Shown: positions 24,618 through 33,344 of the stretch, piece by piece
How the letters are laid out: the number at the start of each line of letters is the position of its first letter
Numbering within the stretch: position 1 is the stretch's first letter
The notes under the pieces: model-generated
What the model was told of the DNA's origin: nothing
Databases searched by the model: none
What the model saw: the letters and a program-made list of their open reading frames with translations, nothing else
Made by a program: the position numbers and the translations under genes
DNA from: Vibrio maritimus
Lineage (GTDB): Bacteria > Pseudomonadota > Gammaproteobacteria > Enterobacterales > Vibrionaceae
DNA length: 64,000 nt
Direction: 5' to 3'
NCBI RefSeq assembly: GCF_021441885.1
Contig: NZ_CP090438.1
Coordinates: 3,224,001-3,288,000 of the forward strand

Positions 24618-25934
24618 TTAAGACTCAAATGGGTGAATCTTGATGATAGTCTCGTTACGGTCAGGACCAGTAGAGATGATGTCTACAGGTACACCGGTTA
24701 GGTCTTCGATACGCTTGATGTAATCTAGAGCGGCTTGAGGTAGCTGCTCGATAGAAGTTGCACCAAATGTCGTTTCAGACCAGCCTGGCATTGTTTCGTA
24801 GATAGGCGTTGCTTGCTCGAATGACTCAGCAGCCATTGGAGAAACTTCTAGGATAGAGCCATCTTTCATCTTGTAACCAGTACAGATTTTTAGCTCTTCT
24901 AGGCCATCTAGTACGTCTAGTTTAGTTAGACAGAAACCAGAGATAGAGTTAATTTGGATAGCACGGCGCATTGCCACGGCATCAAACCAACCAGTACGAC
25001 GTAGACGACCTGTTGTAGCGCCGAACTCGTGACCAACTGTACCTAGGTGCTTACCGATTGGATCTTGCTTGTCTACACCGTCGTATAGCTCAGTTGGGAA
25101 TGGACCCGAACCTACACGAGTACAGTAAGCTTTAGTGATACCAAGGATGTAACCGATGTGACGAGGACCGAAACCAGAACCTGCCGCAACACCACCTGCT
25201 GTCGTGTTAGAAGAAGTTACGTACGGGTAAGTACCGTGGTCGATATCTAGAAGCGTACCTTGAGCACCTTCGAACATAATCTTATCGCCACGCTTACGCG
25301 CCGCGTCAAGTTCGTCAGTTACGTCGATAACCATAGAAGTGAGTAGGTCAGCGTAACCCATGCACTGCTCTAGTACGTCTTCGTAGCTTACTGTTTCAGC
25401 TTTGTAGAAGTGCTCTAGTTGGAAGTTGTGGAACTCCATCACTTCTTTTAGCTTCTCAGCGAAGACTTCTTTGTCAAACAGGTCGCCAACACGTAGACCG
25501 CGACGAGCAACTTTGTCTTCGTACGCAGGACCGATACCACGACCTGTTGTACCAATCGCTTTTTTACCACGAGCGATTTCACGCGCTTGGTCGATAGCGA
25601 TGTGGTAAGGAAGAATTAGAGGACAAGCTTCAGAAACGAAAAGACGCTCACGAACTGGAATGCCGCGCTCTTCAAGAGGCTTCATTTCTTTAATTAATGC
25701 TTCAGGAGATAGAACAACACCGTTACCGATAATGCACTTGATGTTATCGCGAAGAATACCTGATGGAATCAAATGAAGAACGGTTTTTTCACCGTCAATG
25801 ACTAGAGTGTGACCTGCATTGTGACCGCCTTGGTAGCGAACCACGTATTTTGCATCTTCAGTTAAAAGGTCTACGATTTTACCTTTACCTTCGTCACCCC
25901 ATTGGGTGCCCAGAACGACTACGTTATTTCCCAT
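24618..25934 (-). CDS. purA: Adenylosuccinate synthase
   Basis: PurA joins IMP and aspartate with GTP to form adenylosuccinate, the first committed step to AMP. The 438-residue product has the GTP loop GDEGKGK (residues about 13-19) with its catalytic Asp, the GGHNAGHT motif with the catalytic His, TTGRGIGPAYEDK and the C-terminal base-binding STGPDRNETI. It lies alone between motX and a DUF2065 gene, with its own terminator. Confidence 0.98.
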   Translation of the reverse strand: MGNNVVVLGTQWGDEGKGKIVDLLTEDAKYVVRYQGGHNAGHTLVIDGEKTVLHLIPSGILRDNIKCIIGNGVVLSPEALIKEMKPLEERGIPVRERLFVSEACPLILPYHIAIDQAREIARGKKAIGTTGRGIGPAYEDKVARRGLRVGDLFDKEVFAEKLKEVMEFHNFQLEHFYKAETVSYEDVLEQCMGYADLLTSMVIDVTDELDAARKRGDKIMFEGAQGTLLDIDHGTYPYVTSSNTTAGGVAAGSGFGPRHIGYILGITKAYCTRVGSGPFPTELYDGVDKQDPIGKHLGTVGHEFGATTGRLRRTGWFDAVAMRRAIQINSISGFCLTKLDVLDGLEELKICTGYKMKDGSILEVSPMAAESFEQATPIYETMPGWSETTFGATSIEQLPQAALDYIKRIEDLTGVPVDIISTGPDRNETIIKIHPFES

Positions 25935-26067
25935 CTTTCCAATCTGATTGCTAGTTAAAAAAGGATTCTAGCACCGAAATCACAATTATGCAGTCATTTT
26001 TTAAGCATAAAAATGTCACAAAGGGGTAAGTCCCTGATGCTGACTAATAAAAAGTCAAATATTGCGG

Positions 26068-26256
26068 CTAATTTAACAACATAAACGTGATCACTGCCCC
26101 TGCGACAACAAGGCAGCCACCGACTCTACGAATCTGCTCGTCGGGCTGCTGAGCAAGCTGCAACACCATATTACGCCATCCCTTTGGGGCCAATAACGGT
26201 CCCAGTCCCTCAACAATCAAAACCAGACCGAGTGCCACCCACAATGATTGAGACAT
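26068..26256 (-). CDS. DUF2065 small inner-membrane protein (YjeT-like)
   Basis: The 62-residue product has two hydrophobic segments (LWVALGLVLIVEGLGPLLAP and VGGCLVVAGAVITFMLLN) around a short polar loop with KGWRNMVLQLAQQPDEQIRR. This is the DUF2065/YjeT pattern, and the gene lies between hflC and purA as in E. coli. Function is unknown. A terminator separates it from hflC, so it may have its own promoter or run on read-through. Confidence 0.88.
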   Translation of the reverse strand: MSQSLWVALGLVLIVEGLGPLLAPKGWRNMVLQLAQQPDEQIRRVGGCLVVAGAVITFMLLN

Positions 26257-26273
26257 ATTTTTTCTCCAAAAAG

Positions 26274-26297
26274 ATAGGGCTCCCTAAGGAGCCCTAT
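26274..26297 (-). terminator. Terminator after hflC
   Basis: ATAGGGCTCC-CTAA-GGAGCCCTAT is a ten-pair stem. On the minus strand it is followed by CTTTTT, and it lies 20 bases after hflC, at the end of the hfq-hflXKC unit. Confidence 0.85.
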
Positions 26298-26316
26298 TGT
26301 ACAGTTTGTTAAACTC

Positions 26317-27300
26317 TTATTTCGCCGCTGGTGCGCCGTTCATGTCATTCATGTAACGGAAGAACTCGCTCTTAGGATCCAGAACGAGGATATCGCTCTT
26401 GTCCGCAAAAGAGGTCTTGTACGCAGATAGCGAGCGTAAGAAGCTAAAGAACTCAGGATCTTTGCTGTAAGCATTTGAGTAGATAGCCGCAGCTTCTGCA
26501 TCCGCGCCACCTCGTGTTACACGAGCTGTTCTGTCTGCTTCCGCTAGTAGTGTCGCCACTTCTAGTTCCGCTTGTGCACGAATAACCTCAGCCTTCTCAC
26601 GACCTTGAGAACGGTGCTTACGAGCAACCGATTCACGCTCTGCACGCATACGGCGGTAGATCGATTCACTGATTTCGTCAGGTAGGTTGATTTTCTTGAT
26701 ACGGAAATCCACCACTCGAACCCCTAAGTCGGTCATTGCGCTGTCACGTGTATCTCTCAATACGTTGCTCATAACCTTGTCGCGCTCACCATCAATTTCT
26801 AGTGCTTGGCGTGCCGCTTCTGTTGTGACTTCTTCACTGTCCGCACTGTCTGGAAGTACATCGGTGTTACGAGGTCCAGAAACGATTTGCTTGATTTCAC
26901 GCGAACCGATTTCAGAACGAAGTACGTCCGTCACCTTACGCTCTAGAAGCGCTTGTGCTGTTAGCGCGTCACCGCCACCTGTTGCTAGATAGTACTGACG
27001 GAAATCTTCAATCTTCCATTTAACATAGGTGTTAATGATTACGTCTTTTTTCTCAGATGTAACGAAGCGGTCACCGCGTCCATCCATTGTTTGAATACGC
27101 GCGTCTAGTGTTTTCACACGGTCAAACAGTGGCATTTTGAAATGCAGGCCCGGCTCGTAAATACGAGACACCTGGTTATCATCAGAAAGAACACGACCAA
27201 ATCGAATTACGATGCCACGCTCACCCTCAGGGATCACAAACAAGGACATCAGCATCAATGCTAAGGCAACGACTAATACTGGTATCATCAATTTACGCAT
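26317..27300 (-). CDS. hflC: FtsH modulator HflC
   Basis: HflC and HflK form a large periplasmic cage around the FtsH protease in the inner membrane and limit its access to membrane substrates. The 327-residue product has one N-terminal membrane segment (VLVVALALMLMSLFVIPEGE), the SPFH domain (GLHFKMPLFDRVKTLDARIQ) and a helical stretch rich in Ala, Glu and Arg. It starts two bases after hflK ends, so the pair is translationally coupled. Confidence 0.96.
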   Translation of the reverse strand: MRKLMIPVLVVALALMLMSLFVIPEGERGIVIRFGRVLSDDNQVSRIYEPGLHFKMPLFDRVKTLDARIQTMDGRGDRFVTSEKKDVIINTYVKWKIEDFRQYYLATGGGDALTAQALLERKVTDVLRSEIGSREIKQIVSGPRNTDVLPDSADSEEVTTEAARQALEIDGERDKVMSNVLRDTRDSAMTDLGVRVVDFRIKKINLPDEISESIYRRMRAERESVARKHRSQGREKAEVIRAQAELEVATLLAEADRTARVTRGGADAEAAAIYSNAYSKDPEFFSFLRSLSAYKTSFADKSDILVLDPKSEFFRYMNDMNGAPAAK

Positions 27301-27302
27301 TA

Positions 27303-28517
27303 TTAGTATCTCCCTTGACGAGTCGAGTTGTTACGAGACGTGTTGTCGTTTGACGAAGTGCTGCTAGACGAAGGATCTAGTTGAATCTCTTCATAAGCCG
27401 ACGTTTCTTTTGGCTTACGAGATTTCGATGCACCTTCCTGACCTGCTAGCTTGTCAATTGGCAGATACAGCAAGTTGCCGCTAGATTCAGAGTCAATCAA
27501 CACCTTAGACGTATTCGAATACACCTCTTCCATTGTGTCGAGGTATAGACGGTTACGCGTTACGTCTGGAGCGGTTTGGTATTCAGGTAGCAGTTTCTCG
27601 AACTGAGCCACTTGACCCAATGCTTCGTTAACAATTCGCTCAGAGTAACCTTGCGCTTCTTTCTTCAAACGCTCAGAACGACCTGTCGCTTTAGGAATGA
27701 TTTCGTTTTTGTACGCTTCCGCTTCACGGATGAAACGCTCTTCATCCTCACGCGCTGCAATCGCGTCATCAAACGCATCTTTAACCTGCTCAGGCGGACG
27801 TGCCGACTGGAAGTTGACGTCTACAATAGACAGCCCCATGTCGTAGTTGTCGATGATTTCGTTCAATGTTTCTTGTGTGCTCTGACGGATTTGCTGACGA
27901 CCACTGGTCAGAATACTATCCATTAGAGAGTCACCAATCACCGCACGAAGCGCAGAGTCAGTCGCCTGGCTCAAGCTATCGTCAGCGTTAGTAACCACAA
28001 ACAGGTATTTATATGGATCAGAAACGCGGTACTGAACGTCCATTGAGACGGTTACTACGTTTTCATCCTTAGTCAGCATCGTTCCCGACGCTCTCAGAGA
28101 GCGAATCGCTTGAACGTTGACTGGTTCATATTCGTCGATAAAGCGAGGACGCCAGTTAAGACCAGGATCGACAATACGATCGAACTTACCTAGACGGAGC
28201 ACGACGCCGCGCTCACCTTCGCTAATGGTGTAGAAGCCAGAAAAGAACCAAATGACAACCGCGATCAACGCAATCACGCCGAAGCCAATTGCACTACCAC
28301 CGCCGCCAATTGATGGGCCACCGCCACCACGCTTGCCAAACTTACCACCGATTTTTTGACTCAGCTTGTTAAAGACTTCATCTAAATCAGGCGGTCCTTG
28401 ATCACGACCACCGTTGTTACGGTCGCCTTGATTACGGTCTCCACGATTGTTGTTCCCCCAAGGGTCCTTATCGCGGCCGTTGTTTCCATTATTATTACCA
28501 GGCTCATTCCACGCCAT
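27303..28517 (-). CDS. hflK: FtsH modulator HflK
   Basis: HflK is the partner of HflC. The 404-residue product begins with a Gly/Asn/Asp-rich cytoplasmic region of about 75 residues, has one membrane segment (IGFGVIALIAVVIWFFSGFY) and then an SPFH domain (LGKFDRIVDPGLNWRPRFID) with a long coiled region. The C-terminus is a Ser/Asn-rich tail (SSSTSSNDNTSRNNSTRQ). It is 45 bases after hflX. Confidence 0.96.
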   Translation of the reverse strand: MAWNEPGNNNGNNGRDKDPWGNNNRGDRNQGDRNNGGRDQGPPDLDEVFNKLSQKIGGKFGKRGGGGPSIGGGGSAIGFGVIALIAVVIWFFSGFYTISEGERGVVLRLGKFDRIVDPGLNWRPRFIDEYEPVNVQAIRSLRASGTMLTKDENVVTVSMDVQYRVSDPYKYLFVVTNADDSLSQATDSALRAVIGDSLMDSILTSGRQQIRQSTQETLNEIIDNYDMGLSIVDVNFQSARPPEQVKDAFDDAIAAREDEERFIREAEAYKNEIIPKATGRSERLKKEAQGYSERIVNEALGQVAQFEKLLPEYQTAPDVTRNRLYLDTMEEVYSNTSKVLIDSESSGNLLYLPIDKLAGQEGASKSRKPKETSAYEEIQLDPSSSSTSSNDNTSRNNSTRQGRY

Positions 28518-28562
28518 TAGGAAGCTCCATCATTTAGTATGACGTTATACTGTAGCAGTCCT

Positions 28563-29852
28563 TTAAGTAACTATAAAGTCACCTAAAACTGCCCCTTCTC
28601 TTTTTTCAAGTCTAGACCAATCTACTTGTTGCATCCGAATATCAATCAACAAGTTACCTTCTGAATCATACTCTTCTCGTTGAATACAATTCATCTGGAA
28701 AAATGTACTACGAAAACGCCCCTGAAATTGCGGCGGAATTCTCAGTTGATACTGAACCATTTGGCTTGCTAAACGCTCTGTGAGCGCTTCAAACAACAGT
28801 TCGATGCCTTGCCCTTCCATGGCAGAGACCCAAACGGTTCTCGGAATACCTTCGTCGTCACGTTCTATACGTGGACGCTGGCCATCTAGATTATCTATCT
28901 TGTTCATTACTACTAGTGTTGGTACCTCATCGGCATCAATTTCTTCTAGCACGTCATGAACAGCTTGAATATTCTCACGAAAACGCTCATCACTGGCATC
29001 GACAACATGTAACAAAATGTCAGCTTCCTGCGTTTCTTGCAGTGTTGCCTTAAATGCCGCGACCAAATCATGCGGAAGATGGCGAATAAATCCTACCGTG
29101 TCCGCTAAAATTGCCGAACCAACGTCCGCCAATTCTATTTTTCTCAATGTGGGGTCTAGAGTTGCGAATAATTGGTCAGCTGCATACACCCCAGCTTCAG
29201 TAATGCGGTTAAACAAGGTTGACTTGCCCGCATTGGTATAACCCACGAGGGAAATAGTGGGAATTTCGGCTCTATTTCGGGCTCGTCTGCCTTGTTCACG
29301 CTGTTTGGCAACTTTCTCTAAGCGACGCAAGATCGCTTTGATGCGGTCACGCAGCAATCGGCGGTCAGTTTCAAGCTGAGTTTCACCGGGACCACGTAGA
29401 CCGATACCACCTTTCTGCCTCTCAAGGTGCGTCCAACCACGGATCAATCTTGTTGAGATATGACGTAGCTGTGCTAGCTCAACCTGCAACTTACCCTCAT
29501 GGGTACGTGCGCGCTGGGCAAAAATGTCGAGGATCAGACCAGTACGGTCCAACACTCGACATTTACACAGACTTTCTAGGTTACGCTCTTGGGCAGGAGA
29601 AAGGGCATGATTGAAGATCACGATATCAGCACCAGTCAATTGAACCGTTTGTGCAATTTCCTGAGCTTTACCTTCCCCAACATAGTATTTGGGGTGAGGG
29701 GATTGTCTGCTACCCGTTACGGTCTGTAACGCGTTAACACCTGCAGAAGAGACCAGCATTTCAAATTCGCTAAGATCTTCCCACTCACCTTCTTGCGTGA
29801 AGTTGATATGAACAAGTACAGCCTGTTCACCCGATTCGTAACGGTCAAACAA
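28563..29852 (-). CDS. hflX: GTPase HflX, ribosome-splitting factor
   Basis: HflX binds the 50S subunit and splits stalled ribosomes, notably after heat stress. The 429-residue product has an N-terminal nucleotide-binding-like domain, a helical linker (RDRIKAILRRLEKVAKQREQ) and a Ras-like GTPase domain with GYTNAGKST (G1, about residue 203), DTVGFIRHLP (G3) and NKID (G4). It lies between hfq and hflK as in E. coli. Confidence 0.97.
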   Translation of the reverse strand: MFDRYESGEQAVLVHINFTQEGEWEDLSEFEMLVSSAGVNALQTVTGSRQSPHPKYYVGEGKAQEIAQTVQLTGADIVIFNHALSPAQERNLESLCKCRVLDRTGLILDIFAQRARTHEGKLQVELAQLRHISTRLIRGWTHLERQKGGIGLRGPGETQLETDRRLLRDRIKAILRRLEKVAKQREQGRRARNRAEIPTISLVGYTNAGKSTLFNRITEAGVYAADQLFATLDPTLRKIELADVGSAILADTVGFIRHLPHDLVAAFKATLQETQEADILLHVVDASDERFRENIQAVHDVLEEIDADEVPTLVVMNKIDNLDGQRPRIERDDEGIPRTVWVSAMEGQGIELLFEALTERLASQMVQYQLRIPPQFQGRFRSTFFQMNCIQREEYDSEGNLLIDIRMQQVDWSRLEKREGAVLGDFIVT

Positions 29853-29896
29853 GCGACCAACTCCTATTTAAGTATCTGTTTTTATTTATCTGGGTA

Positions 29897-30160
29897 TTAA
29901 TCGTCAGATTTCTCTTGTTGACGGTCACCACCAGAACGCTCACCACTGTGATGGCTAACAGCACGTGCTGGTACTACCGTTGAAATCGCATGCTTGTAAA
30001 CCATTTGGTTTACAGTATTTTTCAGAAGGATCACAAACTGATCAAACGATTCAATCTGGCCTTGAAGCTTGATGCCGTTTACAAGGTAGATCGAAACAGG
30101 AATACGCTCGCGACGTAGTGCATTTAGGAATGGGTCTTGAAGAGATTGCCCCTTAGCCAT
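29897..30160 (-). CDS. hfq: RNA chaperone Hfq
   Basis: Hfq is a hexameric Sm-like protein that pairs small RNAs with mRNAs. The 87-residue product keeps the proximal-face QSLQDPFLNALRRERIPVSI, the rim arginines in RRER, the Sm2 motif VYKHAISTVVP, and a short polar tail rich in Ser, Gly and Asp. The tail is shorter than in E. coli (102 residues), as in other Vibrio. It follows miaA and leads hflXKC. Confidence 0.98.
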   Translation of the reverse strand: MAKGQSLQDPFLNALRRERIPVSIYLVNGIKLQGQIESFDQFVILLKNTVNQMVYKHAISTVVPARAVSHHSGERSGGDRQQEKSDD

Positions 30161-30348
30161 TTTTATTTTCCTTATATTAGTATTGTAGTTTTAATTATTT
30201 AGCTATTGGTGCACTGCAATTTGGTGCTGCCTTTGCATCTGAGCTAAACCAATGAAATACCCCTTAGTTTTATAATCATAGAACAACAATCGTCTTTGAA
30301 AACAAAACTCAGTTCCTTTTTGGGTATTTGTACGCAAAAGCGACCACA

Positions 30349-31296
30349 TTATACACAGTTAATACCATCAGATGCTATGGCGTCTGTGAGAGTTTTCATT
30401 GAATCCTCAATGTGTTCGCTATCGAGCCAAACCAAATCATCCCAACTCCTTAACCAGGTGATTTGTCGCTTGGCCAATTGTCGAGTCGCACAGATTCCGC
30501 GGAAAATCGCGTCGTCTAACGTACTCTCTCCATCTAAGTATTCCCACATCTGTCTGTAGCCGACACAACGGATCGACGGCAGATCTGGGTGAAGATCTTC
30601 TCGAGCATATAACGCTTTGACTTCATCTTCAAAGCCTGCTTTTATCATTTTCTCGAAGCGCAATTCAATGCGTTTATGTAACAAAGCGCGATCTTTGGGC
30701 GCTACCGCAAATTGTTTGACGCGAAACGGCAAAGGCTCCCCTTTGGTTTCAGTCAATTCTGTCAGAGACTTACCTGAGATTCGATACACCTCAAGTGCGC
30801 GTGACAAACGCTGCGGATCGTTTGGATGAATCCTCTCTGCTGAGACAGGATCTATCTCTTTAAGTTCATTATGAAGTGCTTGCCAGCCCTTTTCTTGCGC
30901 CTCTTTGTCGATTTGCGCTCGAATGTCTGGATTAGCAGCAGGTAACGGCGATAGTCCTTGAAGCAAGGCTTTGAAATACAACATGGTCCCGCCAACCAAT
31001 AGCGGTATCTTGCCTTCAGCATGGATCTTGGCAATCTCATTTAATGCATCGCGGCGAAAATCAGCCGCAGAGTAGGCCTCTGACGGGTCTAATATATCGA
31101 TAAGACGATGAGGCGCTAGCGCAAGCTCTTGGGCATCCGGCTTCGCGGTACCGATATCCATACCTTTGTAAATCAGCGCAGAATCGACGCTGATGATCTC
31201 CACAGGGTACTGCTGACGAAGACGAATCGCTAACTCCGTCTTACCAGAGGCAGTAGGACCCATTAAAAACAGAACGAGTGGTAATTGTTGATTCAT
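30349..31296 (-). CDS. miaA: tRNA dimethylallyltransferase MiaA
   Basis: MiaA adds a dimethylallyl group to A37 of tRNAs reading codons that start with U. The 315-residue product has the P-loop LFLMGPTASGKTELAIRL at residues 8-25, the DSALIYKGMDIGTAKP active-site segment and QLAKRQITWLRSW. Its start overlaps the mutL stop by four bases. The 188-base gap to hfq probably holds hfq promoters, as in E. coli. Confidence 0.97.
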   Translation of the reverse strand: MNQQLPLVLFLMGPTASGKTELAIRLRQQYPVEIISVDSALIYKGMDIGTAKPDAQELALAPHRLIDILDPSEAYSAADFRRDALNEIAKIHAEGKIPLLVGGTMLYFKALLQGLSPLPAANPDIRAQIDKEAQEKGWQALHNELKEIDPVSAERIHPNDPQRLSRALEVYRISGKSLTELTETKGEPLPFRVKQFAVAPKDRALLHKRIELRFEKMIKAGFEDEVKALYAREDLHPDLPSIRCVGYRQMWEYLDGESTLDDAIFRGICATRQLAKRQITWLRSWDDLVWLDSEHIEDSMKTLTDAIASDGINCV

Positions 31297-33311
31297 GATG
31301 AAAACGCTGCAATTGTGGCCGTAAAATCGACAGGGCGGACAAATTTAGGGTCGCTCAAAGGTAGCTTACCGTCGTAAAGCTGCTCTAGATTACCGAGTAT
31401 CTGAACAGACTCAGATAAAGTGTAGCTACTTTTCACTTGCAGCACTTTTTTGGTTAGCCAAAAACTCAAACGGCTCTTGCTAATGTCTTGCTGCTCAAGG
31501 GTCGCCAAGTATGACAGCATTTCATCAATTAACAATTGCAAATTTTGCTGACGAAGTGGCGACGGAACCCCCATCACCATAAGCGTCTGTTTGTTCCGAA
31601 CCTTGATGTCGATACCAAACGCCAAAAGTAAGTCGACCTGAGCCTCTGCAAGCTCTCTTTGTTGATCCGTCACCTTAAGTGATAAAGGCACTAATAGAGG
31701 CTGCATCTTCAGGGGCTCAGCTTTCGGATCAAGCTGGGCAAATAATCGATAAAACTCGGCGCGGCGAAGAGAAACTAGGGCACAACAAGGCTCTGCTTTC
31801 ACTAACACGTATGTGGGATCAGCCATAGCAATTGCTTTACCAACGCGCTCTATCACAACGTCATTGATCGCATCGTCACGCTCTACCGCCTGCTCCATGT
31901 CATTATCGGTCACAGGCGCTGGAAGATCTGGCGTTTGCATCAACTCTTGATAGACACGCACCTCTTCTGCGCTCGGGGCCTTTTCCGGCACTCGCGCTCC
32001 AGCCTTCGTACTATTTCGTTGTGGTGTTGAACTTGACGTCCACTCATTGAGAGGGTTCGCCTCTGCCACTCCCTCGTCTCTGCGATGTGATTTTGAAGAA
32101 TAGTCGCTGTCACGGTTAGGCTGATAATCTGATCGCCCAGGATAAGCGGGTATACTCTCTACTGCCTGAATCAGTGATTCAGACACAGTGTGTGTGTCGC
32201 TATTTTCTGAGCGATTAGCATCGGTTGCATTATCAAGCTCTGAGGCAGCGGGTTTTGCCTCCGCCTCAAAATGGTTAAATGCTGAGGTTGATGCTGCCGG
32301 CGCTTCAATGGACTTCGCTTGTACTAAGGCATCACTAAGCGCTTGATAGATAAAGTCGTGTACCAACCTTGCCTGATGGAAGCGCACTTCGTGCTTTGCT
32401 GGGTGTACATTGACATCGACCTGATGCGGGTCAATCTCAATGAACAATACATACGCGGCATATTGCTCAGGCGCTAAACTGGTTTCGTAGCTCTGGCGAA
32501 TAGCATGGTTGATGAGTTTATCTTTCATCATGCGCCCATTCACATAGCAATATTGAAGATCGCTTTGAGCCCTAGCCCCTTCCGGGGTGGTGATCCAACC
32601 ATGAAGCTTTAGGTCATTGTGCTCCAATTCGATTTTCAACATGTGACGAACAAATGGTGCACCACAAACGGCCGCAATTCGCTTCTCCATTTGCGCATCA
32701 TTTTTCGCAGCACGATATTGCCTAATGAGCTTGCCGTTATGCTTTAAATTGATAGAGACATCGAAGCGGCTCAACGCAATTCGCTTTAGTAGCTCATCGA
32801 TATGGTTGAACTCGGTTTTTTCTGTACGAAGAAACTTGCGACGCGCCGGAGTATTAAAAAACAGATCCAGCACTTCAAGTGTGGTACCAATCGGGTGGGC
32901 GGCAGGTTTAAGCTTCACCGCCATATCACGACCTTCGGCGTAGGCGCTCCATGCCTGCTCTTGAATCGCAGGGCGAGAAGTCAGAGTCAGCCGTGCCACC
33001 GAGCTGATACTTGCTAAAGCCTCGCCGCGAAAGCCGAGACTCATAATAGCTTCAAGATCATCGAGCGTATGGATTTTCGAGGTGGCATGTCGACTGAGCG
33101 CCAACTGAAGCTCGTCTTTTGGGATACCTTTACCGTTATCCCGGACTCGAATCAGCTTGGCGCCGCCTTTTTCAATGTCGATATCGATTCGGGTCGCACC
33201 AGAGTCTAGGCTATTCTCGACCAGCTCTTTGACTACCGAGGCTGGCCTCTCAACCACCTCACCTGCTGCGATTTGGTTTGCCAGTCGAGCAGGTAGAATC
33301 TTTATCGTCAC
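31293..33311 (-). CDS. mutL: DNA mismatch repair protein MutL
   Basis: MutL links mismatch recognition by MutS to MutH nicking and UvrD. The 672-residue product has the GHKL ATPase motifs ELVENSLDSGATRIDIDIE (motif I), RDNGKGIPKDEL (II) and GFRGEALASISSVA (III), then a linker of low complexity (about residues 340-480, rich in Ser, Asn and Glu) and the C-terminal dimerisation domain. No metal-binding endonuclease motif (DQHAX2EX4E) is seen, as expected where MutH exists. The linker is longer than in E. coli (615 residues). Confidence 0.97.
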   Translation of the reverse strand: MTIKILPARLANQIAAGEVVERPASVVKELVENSLDSGATRIDIDIEKGGAKLIRVRDNGKGIPKDELQLALSRHATSKIHTLDDLEAIMSLGFRGEALASISSVARLTLTSRPAIQEQAWSAYAEGRDMAVKLKPAAHPIGTTLEVLDLFFNTPARRKFLRTEKTEFNHIDELLKRIALSRFDVSINLKHNGKLIRQYRAAKNDAQMEKRIAAVCGAPFVRHMLKIELEHNDLKLHGWITTPEGARAQSDLQYCYVNGRMMKDKLINHAIRQSYETSLAPEQYAAYVLFIEIDPHQVDVNVHPAKHEVRFHQARLVHDFIYQALSDALVQAKSIEAPAASTSAFNHFEAEAKPAASELDNATDANRSENSDTHTVSESLIQAVESIPAYPGRSDYQPNRDSDYSSKSHRRDEGVAEANPLNEWTSSSTPQRNSTKAGARVPEKAPSAEEVRVYQELMQTPDLPAPVTDNDMEQAVERDDAINDVVIERVGKAIAMADPTYVLVKAEPCCALVSLRRAEFYRLFAQLDPKAEPLKMQPLLVPLSLKVTDQQRELAEAQVDLLLAFGIDIKVRNKQTLMVMGVPSPLRQQNLQLLIDEMLSYLATLEQQDISKSRLSFWLTKKVLQVKSSYTLSESVQILGNLEQLYDGKLPLSDPKFVRPVDFTATIAAFSS

Positions 33312-33344
33312 TCTGTTTCTCCGAACGAATCTGTCTAGATGAAA

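Noticed and set aside
31293..33311. An endonuclease-type MutL
   Set aside because: The metal-binding motif DQHAX2EX4E is not found in the C-terminal domain, so it is the E. coli-like form.
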